Below are positions 20,150 through 31,520 of a stretch of 64,000 nt of DNA, in pieces. The notes below the pieces were generated by a model that saw nothing but the letters and a program-made list of their open reading frames with translations, was not told the DNA's origin and did no database searches. This DNA comes from Tritrichomonas musculus (Eukaryota; Parabasalia; Tritrichomonadida; Tritrichomonadidae): NCBI GenBank assembly GCA_039105265.1, contig JAPFFF010000015.1:3162001-3226000 (forward strand). Direction: 5' to 3'. The position numbers were made by a program, and so were the translations under genes. Position 1 is the stretch's first letter. The number at the start of each line of letters is the position of its first letter.

Positions 20150-20818
20150 TCACCCATTATAATAATCGGTGAACAAGGAGTTGAAATCGGCTGATTCGTC
20201 ATTACTGAACATGTCGAGGTCATCATAACCAACATCAGCATCGGTTTCATTTGATAATGGGAATAAATCAGGGAATTCACTAGAATTATCAGAAATAGTG
20301 TCGATTGTTTCGTCATTTTTCTCTACTTTCTCTTTAACGAGTCGTTCTATTTTTGTTCTGATTCTTTGGATAAGTTGGTCTTTGGTCTTCTTACTGAAAA
20401 AGCAATAAGAATGCACATAATTTTGGAAGAATGATAAGAATTCAGATGAGTATTCCAAAGCAAGCCTGTTCAAAAGGACGTTCTTCTCCCCTGCATTTGC
20501 TTTCTTCAATTCACGCTTTTTCAATAAGAAGATGGGATTTGCTGAATTTTGATATGATTTGTATTCAACGAAGGTCTTGATCAAATTCAATATGTCACCT
20601 GCACGGAACTTATAATCATGAAGCGTTGTGACAAAGTCTTGGTAATTCGTGATTCCATATTCTTTGAAAAAATCGAAGTGGACTTCAAATTGCTTTTTCA
20701 TTGAAACTCTATCGGCTGTCGTCGCATTTTGGAAAACTTTCTGAATTTCAAGTCCATTGCAACCGATTTTATAGCTTTGGTTCTTTTTAGGTTTTTGCAT
20801 ATAATTAAATGAAGTCAT
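20150..20818 (-). CDS. Hypothetical protein, no recognised family
   Basis: 222 residues from the ATG at 20818 (MTSFNYMQKPKK). An upstream in-frame TTG exists but is not a credible start. The codon pattern and sustained open frame look like a real gene. The body is mixed helical and basic (about 70-160). It is followed by a predicted coiled or helical KTKDQLIQRIRTKIERLVKE segment and an acidic, Ser/Asp-rich tail from about residue 170 ending DFNSLFTDYYNG. There is no membrane segment or signal peptide. The acidic tail after a basic helical domain is compatible with a transcription-associated protein, but nothing specific supports that. A TCATT initiator-like motif lies about 35 bp upstream of the ATG. 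Confidence 0.6.
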   Translation of the reverse strand: MTSFNYMQKPKKNQSYKIGCNGLEIQKVFQNATTADRVSMKKQFEVHFDFFKEYGITNYQDFVTTLHDYKFRAGDILNLIKTFVEYKSYQNSANPIFLLKKRELKKANAGEKNVLLNRLALEYSSEFLSFFQNYVHSYCFFSKKTKDQLIQRIRTKIERLVKEKVEKNDETIDTISDNSSEFPDLFPLSNETDADVGYDDLDMFSNDESADFNSLFTDYYNG

Positions 20819-21708
20819 CTTGGAAATTTTTTTCAAAATTGTTTTTCAATGATCAAACGTCATAACTTTTTCTAAAGAAAATTTTGCCATTTTATAGAGT
20901 TTTCCAGAAAGTTTATTTTACATTGAAATTTCAATGGTTCCTTCAATTTACATTCAATTTTTTTGAGAGAAATCACACTCTAATGCGTTTCTCTTGCACT
21001 GAAGTAATTTGTATTAATTCATCAATGAAAAATTAATTAGTGCTAAAATTTATTTTTAAATCATATATTCTTTTTTAAATAACAATGAATAAACAGTATT
21101 ATTAAATTCAACTTTTTCAAAATATTCCATAAAATACAAAAATATCAGAGAATATTTGCATTTCACGTAATTTTAAAACTAATCTTTTATATTAAAATGT
21201 AAATATCAAACAAAATTATGAAATCTAAAATTACATATTATTCATAAATGAAATAGCTTATCAAGAATTTTACCATATTTAAAATGAACAACATTAGTGT
21301 GAATGTATATATCATCAAAAATAATTCTAATTTTTCTATATTGTTTTCATATTTTTTTTAGATATTTTGAAATTCGAATTATAACCTATTATAGTATATC
21401 TTAGGCAATTGATATTAAATTATAAAATGAGATTTATTATTCTTAAAAAAGAATAATTAATTTAAAATAAGAATATGAGTAGTTTTGTTCTGACGAAATT
21501 TGATAACTTTACATGAAATTATATTTTTTTTGTATAGTTTATTTTTTATATTTTTGTGAATAATAGGCGGTTAGAAAAACTCTAGATACAACGATAGGAA
21601 TTTGGCAGAAAATTGAATGAAAAATTAAATGTCTAATGGATTTATTAAAAAAATAAATAAATATCGTTTATACTTAATACTAAATATAAATTATTACTCA
21701 GTTTTTTA
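20819..21708. other. Gene-free A+T-rich stretch
   Basis: Contains the upstream region of the 222-residue gene (20819-21000) and then sequence without coding signal. No repeat of note. Confidence 0.5.
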
Positions 21709-21989
21709 AAATATCTATCAGCAGTGGAAATATCACTTTTGAATTTTCACAAGGTTCGTTCGATTTTTTTGAAACGAAATATCAAACAAAAAATATGTGA
21801 AATTTGAATTAAAAATATCTCTATTTTTGATCAATGTTGGTCAAAAATAATGTTTTATAAATAAATAATATATAAAATAAATAATAAAAATACCAGAAAA
21901 TCTTATATTTTTACTTTTTTCGAAAGGTTCAAAATCGAACGAACCTTGTGAAAATTCAAAAGTGATATTTCAACTGCTGATAGATATTT
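21709..21989. mobile_element. About 280-bp MITE with 55-bp inverted ends
   Basis: The left end AAATATCTATCAGCAGTGGA and the right end, reverse-complemented, AAATATCTATCAGCAGTTGA continue as near-perfect inverted repeats through TTCACAAGGTTCGTTCGATT. The centre is A/T-rich and non-coding. Flanks are too A/T-rich to fix a target duplication (TA or TTTA are possible), so no superfamily is assigned. Confidence 0.75.
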
Positions 21990-22249
21990 CTTAAAAATAA
22001 ATATATGGAAATAACAAGTATTATTTTTGTAATATATTTATATGTTTTTTGTAAAGATAGGTTACAGTCTTTTCGGTTTGATAGTTGAAAAATTCAATTT
22101 GATAGTGGAAAAGTTCATTTTGATAGTGGAAAAGTTCATTTTGATAGTGGAAAAATCGTAAACAAACAATAATTAGTTATAATTTATTGTTTTTTAGAAT
22201 GATTAGTACATATATATTATATTTATTACATTCATTAATCAGATAAACA

Positions 22250-23068
22250 GGTAAATATTTTTTTTTGAACTTTTTAGATTTTTTCCCCTCAATTTTTTTC
22301 TTTGTATATTTGTTCACAAATAGTTGAACTTTTTAGATTTTTTCCTCTCAATTTGGATTTTTTTAAAAAAGCTAAAAAGCATGAAAATAAGTAAATAAAA
22401 TACTAAAAGAAGAAACTATAAATATTTTAATATACAAAAATAGAATTTATTAAGATTTTTCTGTTGAGAAAAAAAAATCATGAAATAATAATTATCATTT
22501 CTTTGGGTGAGAAAATTTAGATGCATTAAAATATGCAGTATTTCATCTAGCATAAACTATGAGTATATGCATTGAATAAGAAAAGCAATTATTTGTGTTT
22601 AATGAGCAAAAAAATATATCGTTTTGCACCAATTTTGTGATAAAATACAATTATCAGGTTTATTAGCCAAGAGTGAAAGCGCATTTGACGTATTTGTGTT
22701 CTTTTTGTGAGAATTGTGATAATATATATCTCTTCAAAATTTGAAGCTAAATATTGGTTTCTTTTTCATATTTTGCTCTCAATTTTTTTTATTGGATCGG
22801 TAATACCAGCATTATGCTCTTAAAAGCAGGAAATAAGGGAAATTTAGACAACGATTTTAATAAAAATTGGAAATTGCAATTAGAAGTTTATTTTTCTTCT
22901 TCTTTATTGAGCATATAATGCCTGTAATGCTGTGAAATGGTGTTTATTGGTATGAAAACCTCGAATACTTACTTCTTAAATAGTAAAATTATAAAGATAT
23001 TATGACAAATAAGCATTCAAAAAAATTGAGAGTAAAAAATCCAAAAAGTTCAAAAATAAAGATTTACC
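22250..23068. mobile_element. 819-bp nested transposon with 8-bp target duplication
   Basis: Inserted in the left inverted end of the 22065-24494 element. GATAAACA is duplicated at 22242-22249 and 23069-23076, and the uninterrupted form of the site can be read at 19064-19444. The ends are inverted for about 50 bp with few mismatches (GGTAAAT, TTTGAACTTTTT, CTCAATTTTTTT). A further copy of the TTGAACTTTTTAGATTTTTT phrase lies subterminally near 22323. There is no gene inside. The 8-bp duplication would suit hAT, P or Merlin, but the GGTAAAT tips do not decide between them. Confidence 0.85.
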
Positions 23069-23274
23069 GATAAACAATTAAAAAAATGATAATCAGAAAA
23101 AAAAATTTGTTCCATTAAGCATTTATTCTATAATTATAATATGATATATATTTATTTCTTTTAATATATAAAATAAATAAAATTATTAATTAAATCAATT
23201 TTTAATATAGATATTTGAGTTTTATTTTTTTACTATGACAAATGAAATGAAAAAGTTCTTTATCGATTAGTTTG

Positions 23275-24093
23275 TTAAAATTGGATAGCATTCTCTTCGA
23301 GGAAGTAAATATCTCCGACATTTAAGGTATATCCCAAAATAGCATGATGTACTTTGATGATACTTGTCAGGCATGGTCATTGTTATCAGCATTATTATTG
23401 ATTTCTTTTCAACATTTCAATTTTCAATAAATATGAAAGCTTGATAAGAAAATATTAGCTCATTTTATAGTCTAGTTATTTAGGTACTGTAACTTGTCTC
23501 GCAATTTTCTACAATTTTTTCAGAATTTGAACAATGTTTTAATTGTTTTAAAAATCGAAGCAATCAAAATACAAATGAATGCTTAACTAAAACTTATGTT
23601 GATGAAAAGATCTTTAATAGTTTTAACGATCAAAGATTTATCAATAAAATCATTATTCATGAAGGCAACGCGAAATGGTTAAATAACGCCAATAAATAAG
23701 CAGTTTTCAAAAATTACACTAAAATGTTTCTAAATTAATTAATTTTAAAAAAAAAAAAAAAAAAAATTGAGAGCTAAGTCCTTTGAAAAAAATATAAAAT
23801 ACCAACTTTTTCAAATAACTTCACAATTTTAAATTTAACAAAAAATGTTTTTTTCTTAAAAAACAAAAGATATTTTTTTATGTTTGATACATAAATATTA
23901 GATTATATAATAATATTTGATTAATTTATAATTTATTCAAATCTGCAATCTTTGTTTTTACTTATTACACATTGTCAAACACTTTGGGAAATAATTCAAG
24001 CATATCTTCCCATTATTTTATCATTAGTTCCCAAGCTATTTTTGATGAAGATTCATTTAATGGATCACTAATGATTTTTTCATATGTTCTAAT
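23275..24093. pseudogene. Coding-like scraps inside the Tc1/mariner-type element
   Basis: Three short open stretches look protein-like rather than random A/T: minus strand 23275-23377 ending GYTLNVGDIYFLEENAIQF then stop; plus strand 23493-23699 ending FINKIIIHEGNAKWLNNANK then stop; and minus strand 23965-24093, which includes AWELMIKWEDMLELFPKVF and ends with a stop. None has a start codon in place and I recognise none. They could be decayed transposase pieces or captured host gene ends. Confidence 0.35.
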
Positions 24094-24582
24094 TTAAAAA
24101 ATTGAAAAATTTTTTCATTTCATTTGTCATAGTAAAAAAATAAAACTCAAATATCTATATTAAAAATTGATTTAATTAATAATTTTATTTATTTTATATA
24201 TTAAAAGAAATAAATATATATCATATTATAATTATAGAATAAATGCTTAATGGAACAAATTTTTTTTTCTGATTATCATTTTATTAATTGTTTATCTGAT
24301 TAATGAATGTAATAAATATAATATATATGTACTAATCATTCTAAAAAACAATAAATTATAACTAATTATTGTTTGTTTACGATTTTTCCACTATCAAAAT
24401 GAACTTTTCCACTATCAAAATGAACTTTTCCACTATCAAAATGAACTTTTCCACTATCAAATTGAATTTTTCCACTATCAAACCGAAAAGACTGTAAAGA
24501 AAAAAAATCGTCTTTTTTTTCTATCGTTGCAACCCCTATGCCATTTTTTTTTTTTTAAATAAGGGCTCAATATGTCATCATT

Positions 24583-25158
24583 TTAATTTTCTATAATAAA
24601 ATTTTGTATCAATAACAAAGAATATGTTATTGATACAAAAATCATTTATTAATAACCAATAATTAGTATTTGTAACAAAAAATAGTATATGTGACGAATT
24701 TTTTTATCTAAAACAAAAAAAAATCATCTATAACAAAATTTTTTTATCTATAGTAAGACGATAAACGAGTAAACATCAGAAAAACCGGTCGACATCGTAA
24801 ACTTTTTCATAAAATCGCACTCAAATATTTCATAAAGATGTTCAAAATTGAATGAAAAATGATATTGAAAAGGCTCTCAAATATAACTCAAATATCTTTT
24901 TAAAAAGTTCTAAAAAATTTTTTAAATTTTATAATGTCTACCGGTTTTTGAATAAGAATCATGGAAAAGTATTCCGAGTATTTCTATGAGTTTAATGAAA
25001 AAGTTGATGATGTCGACCAGTTTTTCGTGATGTCGACCGGTTTATCGTCAAACTATATAACGAAATTTTGTATCAGTTACGAAAATTTTGTTTTTAATAC
25101 AAAATATTTGTATTGTTTACAAAATTTTTGTATTTAATACAAATTTCATGTTATAGTA
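24583..25158. mobile_element. Candidate foldback/MITE with GTCGACCGGT motifs
   Basis: The left edge (CTATAATAAAATTTTGTATC) and the reverse-complemented right edge (CTATAACATGAAATTTGTAT) are similar. A strong hairpin (TTTTGTATCAATAAC paired with GTTATTGATACAAAA) lies at about 24603-24641. Inner inverted blocks carry ACCGGTCGACATCG (24784) and its complement GATGTCGACCGGT (about 25031). No gene. Boundaries and family are uncertain. Confidence 0.4.
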
Positions 25159-25310
25159 AAGGTAAATACACTCCAATTTGTATGATAAATTATATTTTAC
25201 TCAATTATTAATTTTTATATATAATAATAATATATATTTAAAAGTATATTTTAGGATTTTAATTAGATATTTCCAAGATATTTATTTGTGAAGTTTAAGG
25301 ATAAAGTTGG

Positions 25311-26319
25311 GGGCAATCGTTTTTCCTGTCGGACGACTTTTTAAGGGCATTTTTCTCTCAAAAAGTGGTGCTAAACATCAGAGGTTGTATCAAAAAGTGA
25401 AATTCTCTCAATTATTTTGATAGTAATTTGCATTGAAAAAGTGAAATTTTCTCAATTTATTTTGATAGTAATTTGCAGTGAAAAAGTGGATATAATTATA
25501 TATTTTCAATAATGGAAAATCGACTTTTTCAGAAAAAATAATTTTGGCATATGAATAGCCATGCTTTTATTTTTTTCGTTGTACAAAGAACAATTATAAA
25601 CCTTTTTATTCTATGTTACGAAGAGCAAACAAAACATCTTAATATGTTTTTTAATTCAATTCTTAACTAATCTTGCGCATCATAAATATGAATACAAATA
25701 ATATTCATCAAGTAACAAATCCAGCTTCAATGATTATAATATAAATGATTTTATACGTATTGTCGAGATGTTAAAAATGTTACTGTTTTGAAGATCGAAC
25801 GAATAATAAAAATCTGAATTAAATGATTGAGATTGTTTAAAAACTAATTTTGCTGTGCATCCTATTGAAGAAAAAGTGCAACCGTAAGTAACTGATGCTC
25901 TATCTTTTGATGTTTCATGAGCTGAAAATGGGAGAAATGCAGAATGCGAGATTTGATGAACATAATTTGTTAAAGATTCATATTCAATTCCATTGATCTC
26001 AGCAGGAAACTTAGTATTTTGAATTTTTGAGCATGAAATGATGATTTGATTTGTTTGGTTCATGATCACTAATTAACGACAATAAAATGTATTTTTTAAA
26101 TAATATTTTCAAAAAGCAAACAACTTTTTGAATCAATATTCCACTTTTTCACTGCAAATTACTATCAAAATAAATTGAGAAAATTTCACTTTTTCAATGC
26201 AAATTACTATCAAAATAATTGAGAGAATTTCACTTTTTGATACAACCTCTGATGTTTAGCACCACTTTTTGAGAGAAAAATGCCCTCAAAAAGTCGTCCG
26301 ACAGGAAAAACGATTGTCT
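25311..26319. mobile_element. 1-kb non-autonomous MULE with 9-bp target duplication
   Basis: TAAAGTTGG is duplicated at 25302-25310 and 26320-26328. The element starts GGGCAATCGTTTTTCCTGTC and its right end, reverse-complemented, starts AGACAATCGTTTTTCCTGTC. The inverted ends are nearly identical for about 190 bp, and each contains two tandem copies of a roughly 50-bp unit with TTTTGATAGTAATTTGCA and GAAAAAGTG. A 9-bp duplication with long inverted ends is the MULE pattern. The core has a short open frame resembling a zinc-finger N-terminus and lacks the DDE domain. Confidence 0.85.
25734..26060 (-). pseudogene. Possible transposase N-terminal zinc-finger remnant
   Basis: The minus-strand ATG at 26060 gives about 108 residues inside the 1-kb MULE. 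The segment VTYGCTFSSIGCTAKLVF has Cys spacing and a following basic strand like FLYWCH/WRKY-related fingers that precede DDE domains in MULE transposases. No catalytic region follows. It could be expressed as a small DNA-binding protein or be a relic. The match is by eye only. Confidence 0.4.
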
Positions 26320-26328
26320 TAAAGTTGG

Positions 26329-27932
26329 ATTTAAATTTAATTGAAAAAAATTGAAAAAAATTGAAATTGCACAGAAAATATTGAATACGCATTGAATTTA
26401 TTTCTATAGGTATTCAATATTTTCAAAGCTCCTCTTAAATCAATCCCAAAAAAAAATCCCACAGGATTTTCTAATGAATTTTTAGTTGTGTATTATGTTT
26501 TAATGAACGTGAAATCATCGCGATTCTTTGATCATACCAATAAAATGGTTAGAAAATGATTACATAAAAAAGTGAAAAAATCAGATATTTTGATCATGTA
26601 ATGAATAAGTATTTACTAAAAAAAAGTATATATTCAAAATAAGCATTAATTATATATAAAAGTGAATGTAGTTTTGTAGGTCAATCGCTGTCATACATGA
26701 AATTAAGAGAACTTTTTATCGAAATTTTCAGACCTCTTTTTTTTATCTGTTGATTTTATTGAACCCATATTGAAAATATATAAAATCCCGAAGATTTCCA
26801 ATTAATGTACATAATTTATGAAAATAAATATAAAATATTCATTTGGAAAATGATATTGGAATATCGTACCATTGAAAAAAATTCAATTATTTTCATATAG
26901 GTAGTTGGATCTTCTAGAAAGAAGCAATTTTAACATTTAGAAAAGGTATGATCATACTAATTAATATGTCGCTAATAATTCGTTATATCTGGAATTTTAA
27001 TAAATGAATCAGAAAAAGAAATATGATTGGTATGATATAATAAGTATGGTTATAATTAATATATTTTACTTATTGACAGATAATAAATTTAAATTATTAA
27101 TTATGTTATATTTAATGCGCTAGAAAACAAGATATTACTATAAAAAATGATGACTTTTGAATTCAAATGCTGATCGTAATAGGCAAATTTTTAACTTTGA
27201 ATAATTTGGTTATAACTTTTCTATAAAAAGCATTTTATTAATCATTTATATCATAAAATATATCATATATTTGCTTTTTGGTTGGTATAAATTGGAATTT
27301 ATTGCCAAATAAAGTTGGACTTAGCTATTGTAAATAAAATCAGATATGTAATTTTTTTGATGATTTGATGAAATGAAGCTCCAAAACATAAAATATCCTA
27401 TTGAATATTGATAATCATCATTAGAAATTTATATTTTTTAAAAAATTAACTTAAATAAGTAAATCATATTTCTATTACGAAAAATGTAGCGCACCAAATT
27501 CAGTGAAATTTAGCCATCAGAAAATGCATATATAATAAAGATGATTTTATCAATATTTCAAAAATTTGTTATGAAATTGGAGAGAAAAGAAAGATTTGAA
27601 ATTGAGAGGAAATCATGTAAAGTTCTTAATTTTGATTTTAAAAAACATAAATTTCTCATTTAAAACAATAATTATAATAAATCTAATAGATCAAAAATTT
27701 TATTATATTTGTGCTTAATAAAAATTCAAACAATAAATATAAAATATTCAAAATCAATCGTTTTTCGAAATCAAGTTTTTGAAAAAATTATAAACGGTTT
27801 AGTGTCTACCGTTCTTTTCAATGCTTTAAGTATTATTTCGATAATCGATAAACATTTCTATTATATTTAAATCAACTTTAATATTTATTTTAAAGTATTG
27901 AATTCTTTTATTATTGAAAATTATTAAGATAT
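26329..27932. other. Gene-free A+T-rich stretch
   Basis: 1.6 kb with no sustained frame and no clear repeat. Confidence 0.5.
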
Positions 27933-27935
27933 TTA

Positions 27936-28177
27936 TATTTTTGCTTCTTCGCAGTGAGAGCTCGTCATGAAGAATTGGAGGCCATTACATCGTTGATGAT
28001 GAATGCAGGTTTCCCTTGCTTCTCATACGACTCTATTAAAAAGCTCCAAGGAAGATTTTTCATTGACAAATCTCCAAAAGAAACAACGACAGAAATTTTG
28101 AAATTGGTTGATGATGCTTTGAAAGCGGCTTCACGACTCTTTATGATCGTTTCCAGAAGATGCAAAATGACATCTAG
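27936..28177 (+). pseudogene. C-terminal fragment of a phosphatidylinositol 4-kinase
   Basis: The open frame reads FAVRARHEELEAITSLMMNAG, FPCFSYDSIKKLQGRF and then a helical segment. After one frame change near 28140 it continues YDRFQKMQNDI and stops at 28177. This is the order found at the end of type III PI4-kinase catalytic domains (GFLAxR, LPCF, LKxRF, YDxFQ). Everything upstream of about 27936, including the ATP and catalytic loops, is absent and replaced by A/T-rich DNA. It is therefore a truncated, frameshifted remnant of a host kinase gene, probably placed here by rearrangement. Confidence 0.7.
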
Positions 28178-29456
28178 TACTGAATATATCTATCCTATTT
28201 AATATCAATTAATAAAATTTTTATTGAGTTTCATTTTTTTGATAGATTTTTTTACTTGAACATTTACTAAAATTTTCATTCAATTTTTTTCTATGGATTT
28301 TTTTTCTTGAACTTTTACTAAAACTTTCATTCAATTTTCAATCAACATTGCTGATTCAGCAAATTCTCGAAATTTATCAAAGTGAGAGTAAAAAGAATAT
28401 GAATATAAGCAATAGTATTTAAATATTATTTATTTTATTAGAAATAAAATGAGAATTTACATTCTTTTTATATATTTAAATGATAATATCACAAATAATT
28501 ATTGTGAAAAAAGATAATTGAACTTCCATAATTAACACATAACAATCTAAACTTCATTAATGCATTTCATCTGTAGAGTATTGAGAGGAAACTTTGAATT
28601 CTTTGAATTCCGTTAATTCTGCTTTAAAGTAAGTATATTCCCTAGAAATTACAGGATAATAGATGGCTGTAAAGTATAGAAACAATAAATCATGGATTTT
28701 CCTTCTTTTTTTGGGCACTAATTCAAGAAAATGTGGGCATTTCTTTGGAATAAAGCTTTATTTCACAGTGTTTTATTTGCATTTACATGCATGGAGCCTT
28801 TTCAATGGCTGTAAAGATATTTTGATCCACTTTGAAGGAAAAAAATGCCCACATTTTCCATTTTAATTTCATATTTTTAGATTTCCATTTTAATTTCATA
28901 TTTTTTTATTTTTAGATTTCCATTTTAATTTCATATTTTTTTATTTTTACAATTTGAAAATATGTTTTTATAAATATATATACGTTCAATATAAAATATC
29001 AAAATTAAAAATAAAAAAAATATGAAATTAAAATGGAAATCTAAAAATTGTAAAAGTAAGTGCAATGCAGTAATTCAATTTTTTTTAATGAGAACAAAAT
29101 AACTTGAACAATTGATGTTATTTGTGGATTTGTTATTGTTTGAGGAAGGAGATGGATTTATTTGCTGAAAAAAACCTTGTTTGTATGTAAAATGAATCAT
29201 AACTTTATGAGAAAAAAAGTATTTGTATCTATATCTGGAATCTCAAAAATGATAATATTCAAAGAAATTGTTTTTCAAATGATCAAATTAAAGTCAAATA
29301 AAAAACTGATCTTTTTATATGAATTAAAATGAATGTCTTTTATATAACCAATATCCTGAATTTTAATCATTAAAATATTATTTATGCATCTTTAATAAAA
29401 TTTCATATATTCTCCAAACCTTCATAAAATAATCCATTAATTTTTGGTCTTTTGTA
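28178..29456. other. Gene-free stretch with inverted and direct repeats
   Basis: A roughly 60-bp direct duplication (ACTTGAACATTTACTAAAAT-like) at about 28245 and 28305. An inverted pair GAAAATGTGGGCATTT (about 28727) and AAATGCCCACATTTTC (about 28844) could bound a 130-bp foldback. At about 28875-29045 three tandem copies of TTCCATTTTAATTTCATA are followed, about 70 bp later, by the reverse complement, giving a long A/T hairpin. Confidence 0.55.
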
Positions 29457-29723
29457 TTAATATTCTATTTTTTGCTTTTCTGTTTGCTTTTCAATTTTAT
29501 CTCCATAATAGACAAGTTTGATGTCTTTCAATTTGCTATATGTCTTTTCATAATAATTTGGATCTTGCATTTGCTGGAATTTGATTTCGCCACAGACATG
29601 GTTTGTTAGTAAACGGCCTCGTTCTTTATCAATTTTCTCAAAACATTTTTCAATCTCTGATTCATTCAAAACTTCATATTTCTTGATCACAGCTAAACAC
29701 AAAAGATCAAATGAGAACTCAAT
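29457..29723 (-). pseudogene. C-terminal coding fragment, family not recognised
   Basis: The minus-strand frame, open from 29723, reads FDLLCLAVIKKYEVL, then ERGRLLTNHVCGEIKFQQMQ and YYEKTYSKLKDIKLVYYGD, ending EKQKIEY and stop. There is no ATG; a TAA precedes the frame at 29724-29726. The composition is clearly protein-like compared with the flanks, so it is most likely the truncated 3' end of a host gene. A 1.4-kb transposon starts 110 bp upstream of it. Confidence 0.45.
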
Positions 29724-29832
29724 TTATTGAAAATAAAATGCAAATATCTTCTAAAAGGAATATGTTTTTTTTAATATATTAAGTTTATGACTAGAATATT
29801 ATATTCTAATATTTTAAATAAAATATTGAATA

Positions 29833-31209
29833 GAGGTGCGGACAGGGTGAAGTGATTTAGATTCGCACCAAAATATGTATATATTAATTATTTTTTATGA
29901 GCATTATAATGATATAATTTTTTTTTATTTTCGTCCACGGGGCCGACTTGTGGTGACATATGATTTTTTTTCTGAGGTAGAAAAATATAAACCACTGAAA
30001 AAAATATAAAAATATGTAAACTATAGAAATTATGCAATTGATAGAAAAATCTATTATTTAGAAGAAAAAAAGTAATAAAAACATGATAAAAATCATTTTT
30101 ATACTATTTAAAAAATGTATCTCGTTTGTTATTATTCAATTATTAATGTATGATATAGTTTCCACTTAAATTGGCCCAAAAAAAAATTGAGAAAATGAAA
30201 ATGGGCCAAATTTAATAAAAAAAGTATTTTACAATAATATTATTAATATATAATTGTTATATATTTTATATATATCATATAATAGTTATAATATAATAAA
30301 ATAATAAATTACATATTGAGATATGAATTCAAATGTAACGTCTCTCAATTTTTATTTACTATATTCTCAATTTTATTCTCGAAGATTTTTTTATTCAAAA
30401 TTTATGAAAAAAAAAATAATGAAAAAAAACTTTCTACATTTGATTTAAATTCTAATTAAACTTCAAAATATATAAAGAAAATTATTTATTTCATTTCTCT
30501 CAAATTAACATTTTATGCAAAACGATTTGAATTTATAATTGTTCAATATTTAGAATATACAGTTATATAAAGTTTATTAGTTGTTTATATTTATTTTAAA
30601 TATTTTTATAATATATATAATATTATTAAAAGTTATATAATCTATGATATACATATAAATATAAAAAGATATTTGCTTAATATTTTAATTACAATTACTT
30701 ATTGAAAAAAAATCGTTATTAATGTTTATGATTTTAAAATTGATATTTGCAGCTCAGCTCCCTGAATCAAATTAAACTAAATTTAGCATATCTTTATTAA
30801 ATTAAATGTAATATATCTAAATGTAATTATAATCTAAATAAATTCTTTATTTATTTAGATATTTCAAAAAAATATGTAAAAATTCATTAAAATGAACTTT
30901 TTAACAAAATATGAAATATTTAAAAAATAACAAAATGCATAATTAATCATTAATTTCCAATATATACAATAATTAATCATTATAAATTCAATCCATCCAT
31001 CAGGTGGCTGGATTGGGTTATTTTCATAGGATACTTGTTTGTGTTATTATAACTTATATAATTGATATTTTAAAACATTTAAATAATAAATATATAAAAT
31101 AAATGCACTAGAATATAATATCAAAATGTTATTTAATAATTATTAATACATAAAAAGATATACATATTTTTATAAACGTTAAAAATGTAAAGTAGGTGTC
31201 CGCACCTCT
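29833..31209. mobile_element. 1.4-kb DNA transposon with 9-bp target duplication
   Basis: TATTGAATA occurs immediately outside both ends (29824-29832 and 31210-31218). The termini are GAGGTGCGGACA at the left and its complement TGTCCGCACCTCT at the right, a 12-13-bp inverted repeat. The interior is extremely A/T-rich, with no gene apart from isolated G+C patches (GTCCACGGGGCCGACTTGTG at about 29934). Length and duplication fit a non-autonomous cut-and-paste element. The short ends leave MULE, Merlin or another family open. Confidence 0.75.
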
Positions 31210-31247
31210 TATTGAATAAATATATGCTGGGATAAAATATAAATATC

Positions 31248-31520
31248 TTGAATGTCGCATCCTTTCAAAACATAAAAATAAAAAAATAAATATATATTCT
31301 TTTTTAATAAATTGTGCTTTACTGCTTTATTAGATTATTAAAAATAAAAATAAAAAATCCATCAAAAAACAAACTTTTTCAAAAAAAATGGGCCCGACTT
31401 GAATGTCGCATTCATTCAAATTTATACCGCTAGAAAAAAAATTGAATTCATTCAATTTTGAATCTTTTTTTGCAGTTTATATTCAATTTAAAACTTGGGC
31501 CCGACTTGAATGTCGCACCC
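31248..31520 (+). repeat. Three direct copies of a CGACTTGAATGTCGCA unit
   Basis: TTGAATGTCGCA occurs at 31248, 31399 and 31506. The last two are preceded by GGGCCCGAC. The third ends CACCCTG; reverse-complemented it begins CAGGGTGCGACATTCAAGTC, like a hAT terminus. No matching left end was found. The unit is G+C-rich in an A/T sea, so it is likely a transposon end copied several times. Confidence 0.6.

Larger units (their letters stand above)
22065..24494. mobile_element. 2.4-kb Tc1/mariner-type element, interrupted by a second element
   Basis: It ends in CAGTCTTTTCGGTTTGATAG on both sides with flanking TA (22063-22064, 24495-24496). The inverted ends are long: right 24108-24494, left 22065-22249 continuing at 23077-23258 after the nested insertion. 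The GATAGTGGAAAA phrase is repeated four or five times at each tip. The interior (23260-24105) has no intact transposase. It holds coding-like scraps described separately. It is non-autonomous in its present form. The 381-bp MITE at 19064 shares its ends. Confidence 0.85.
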
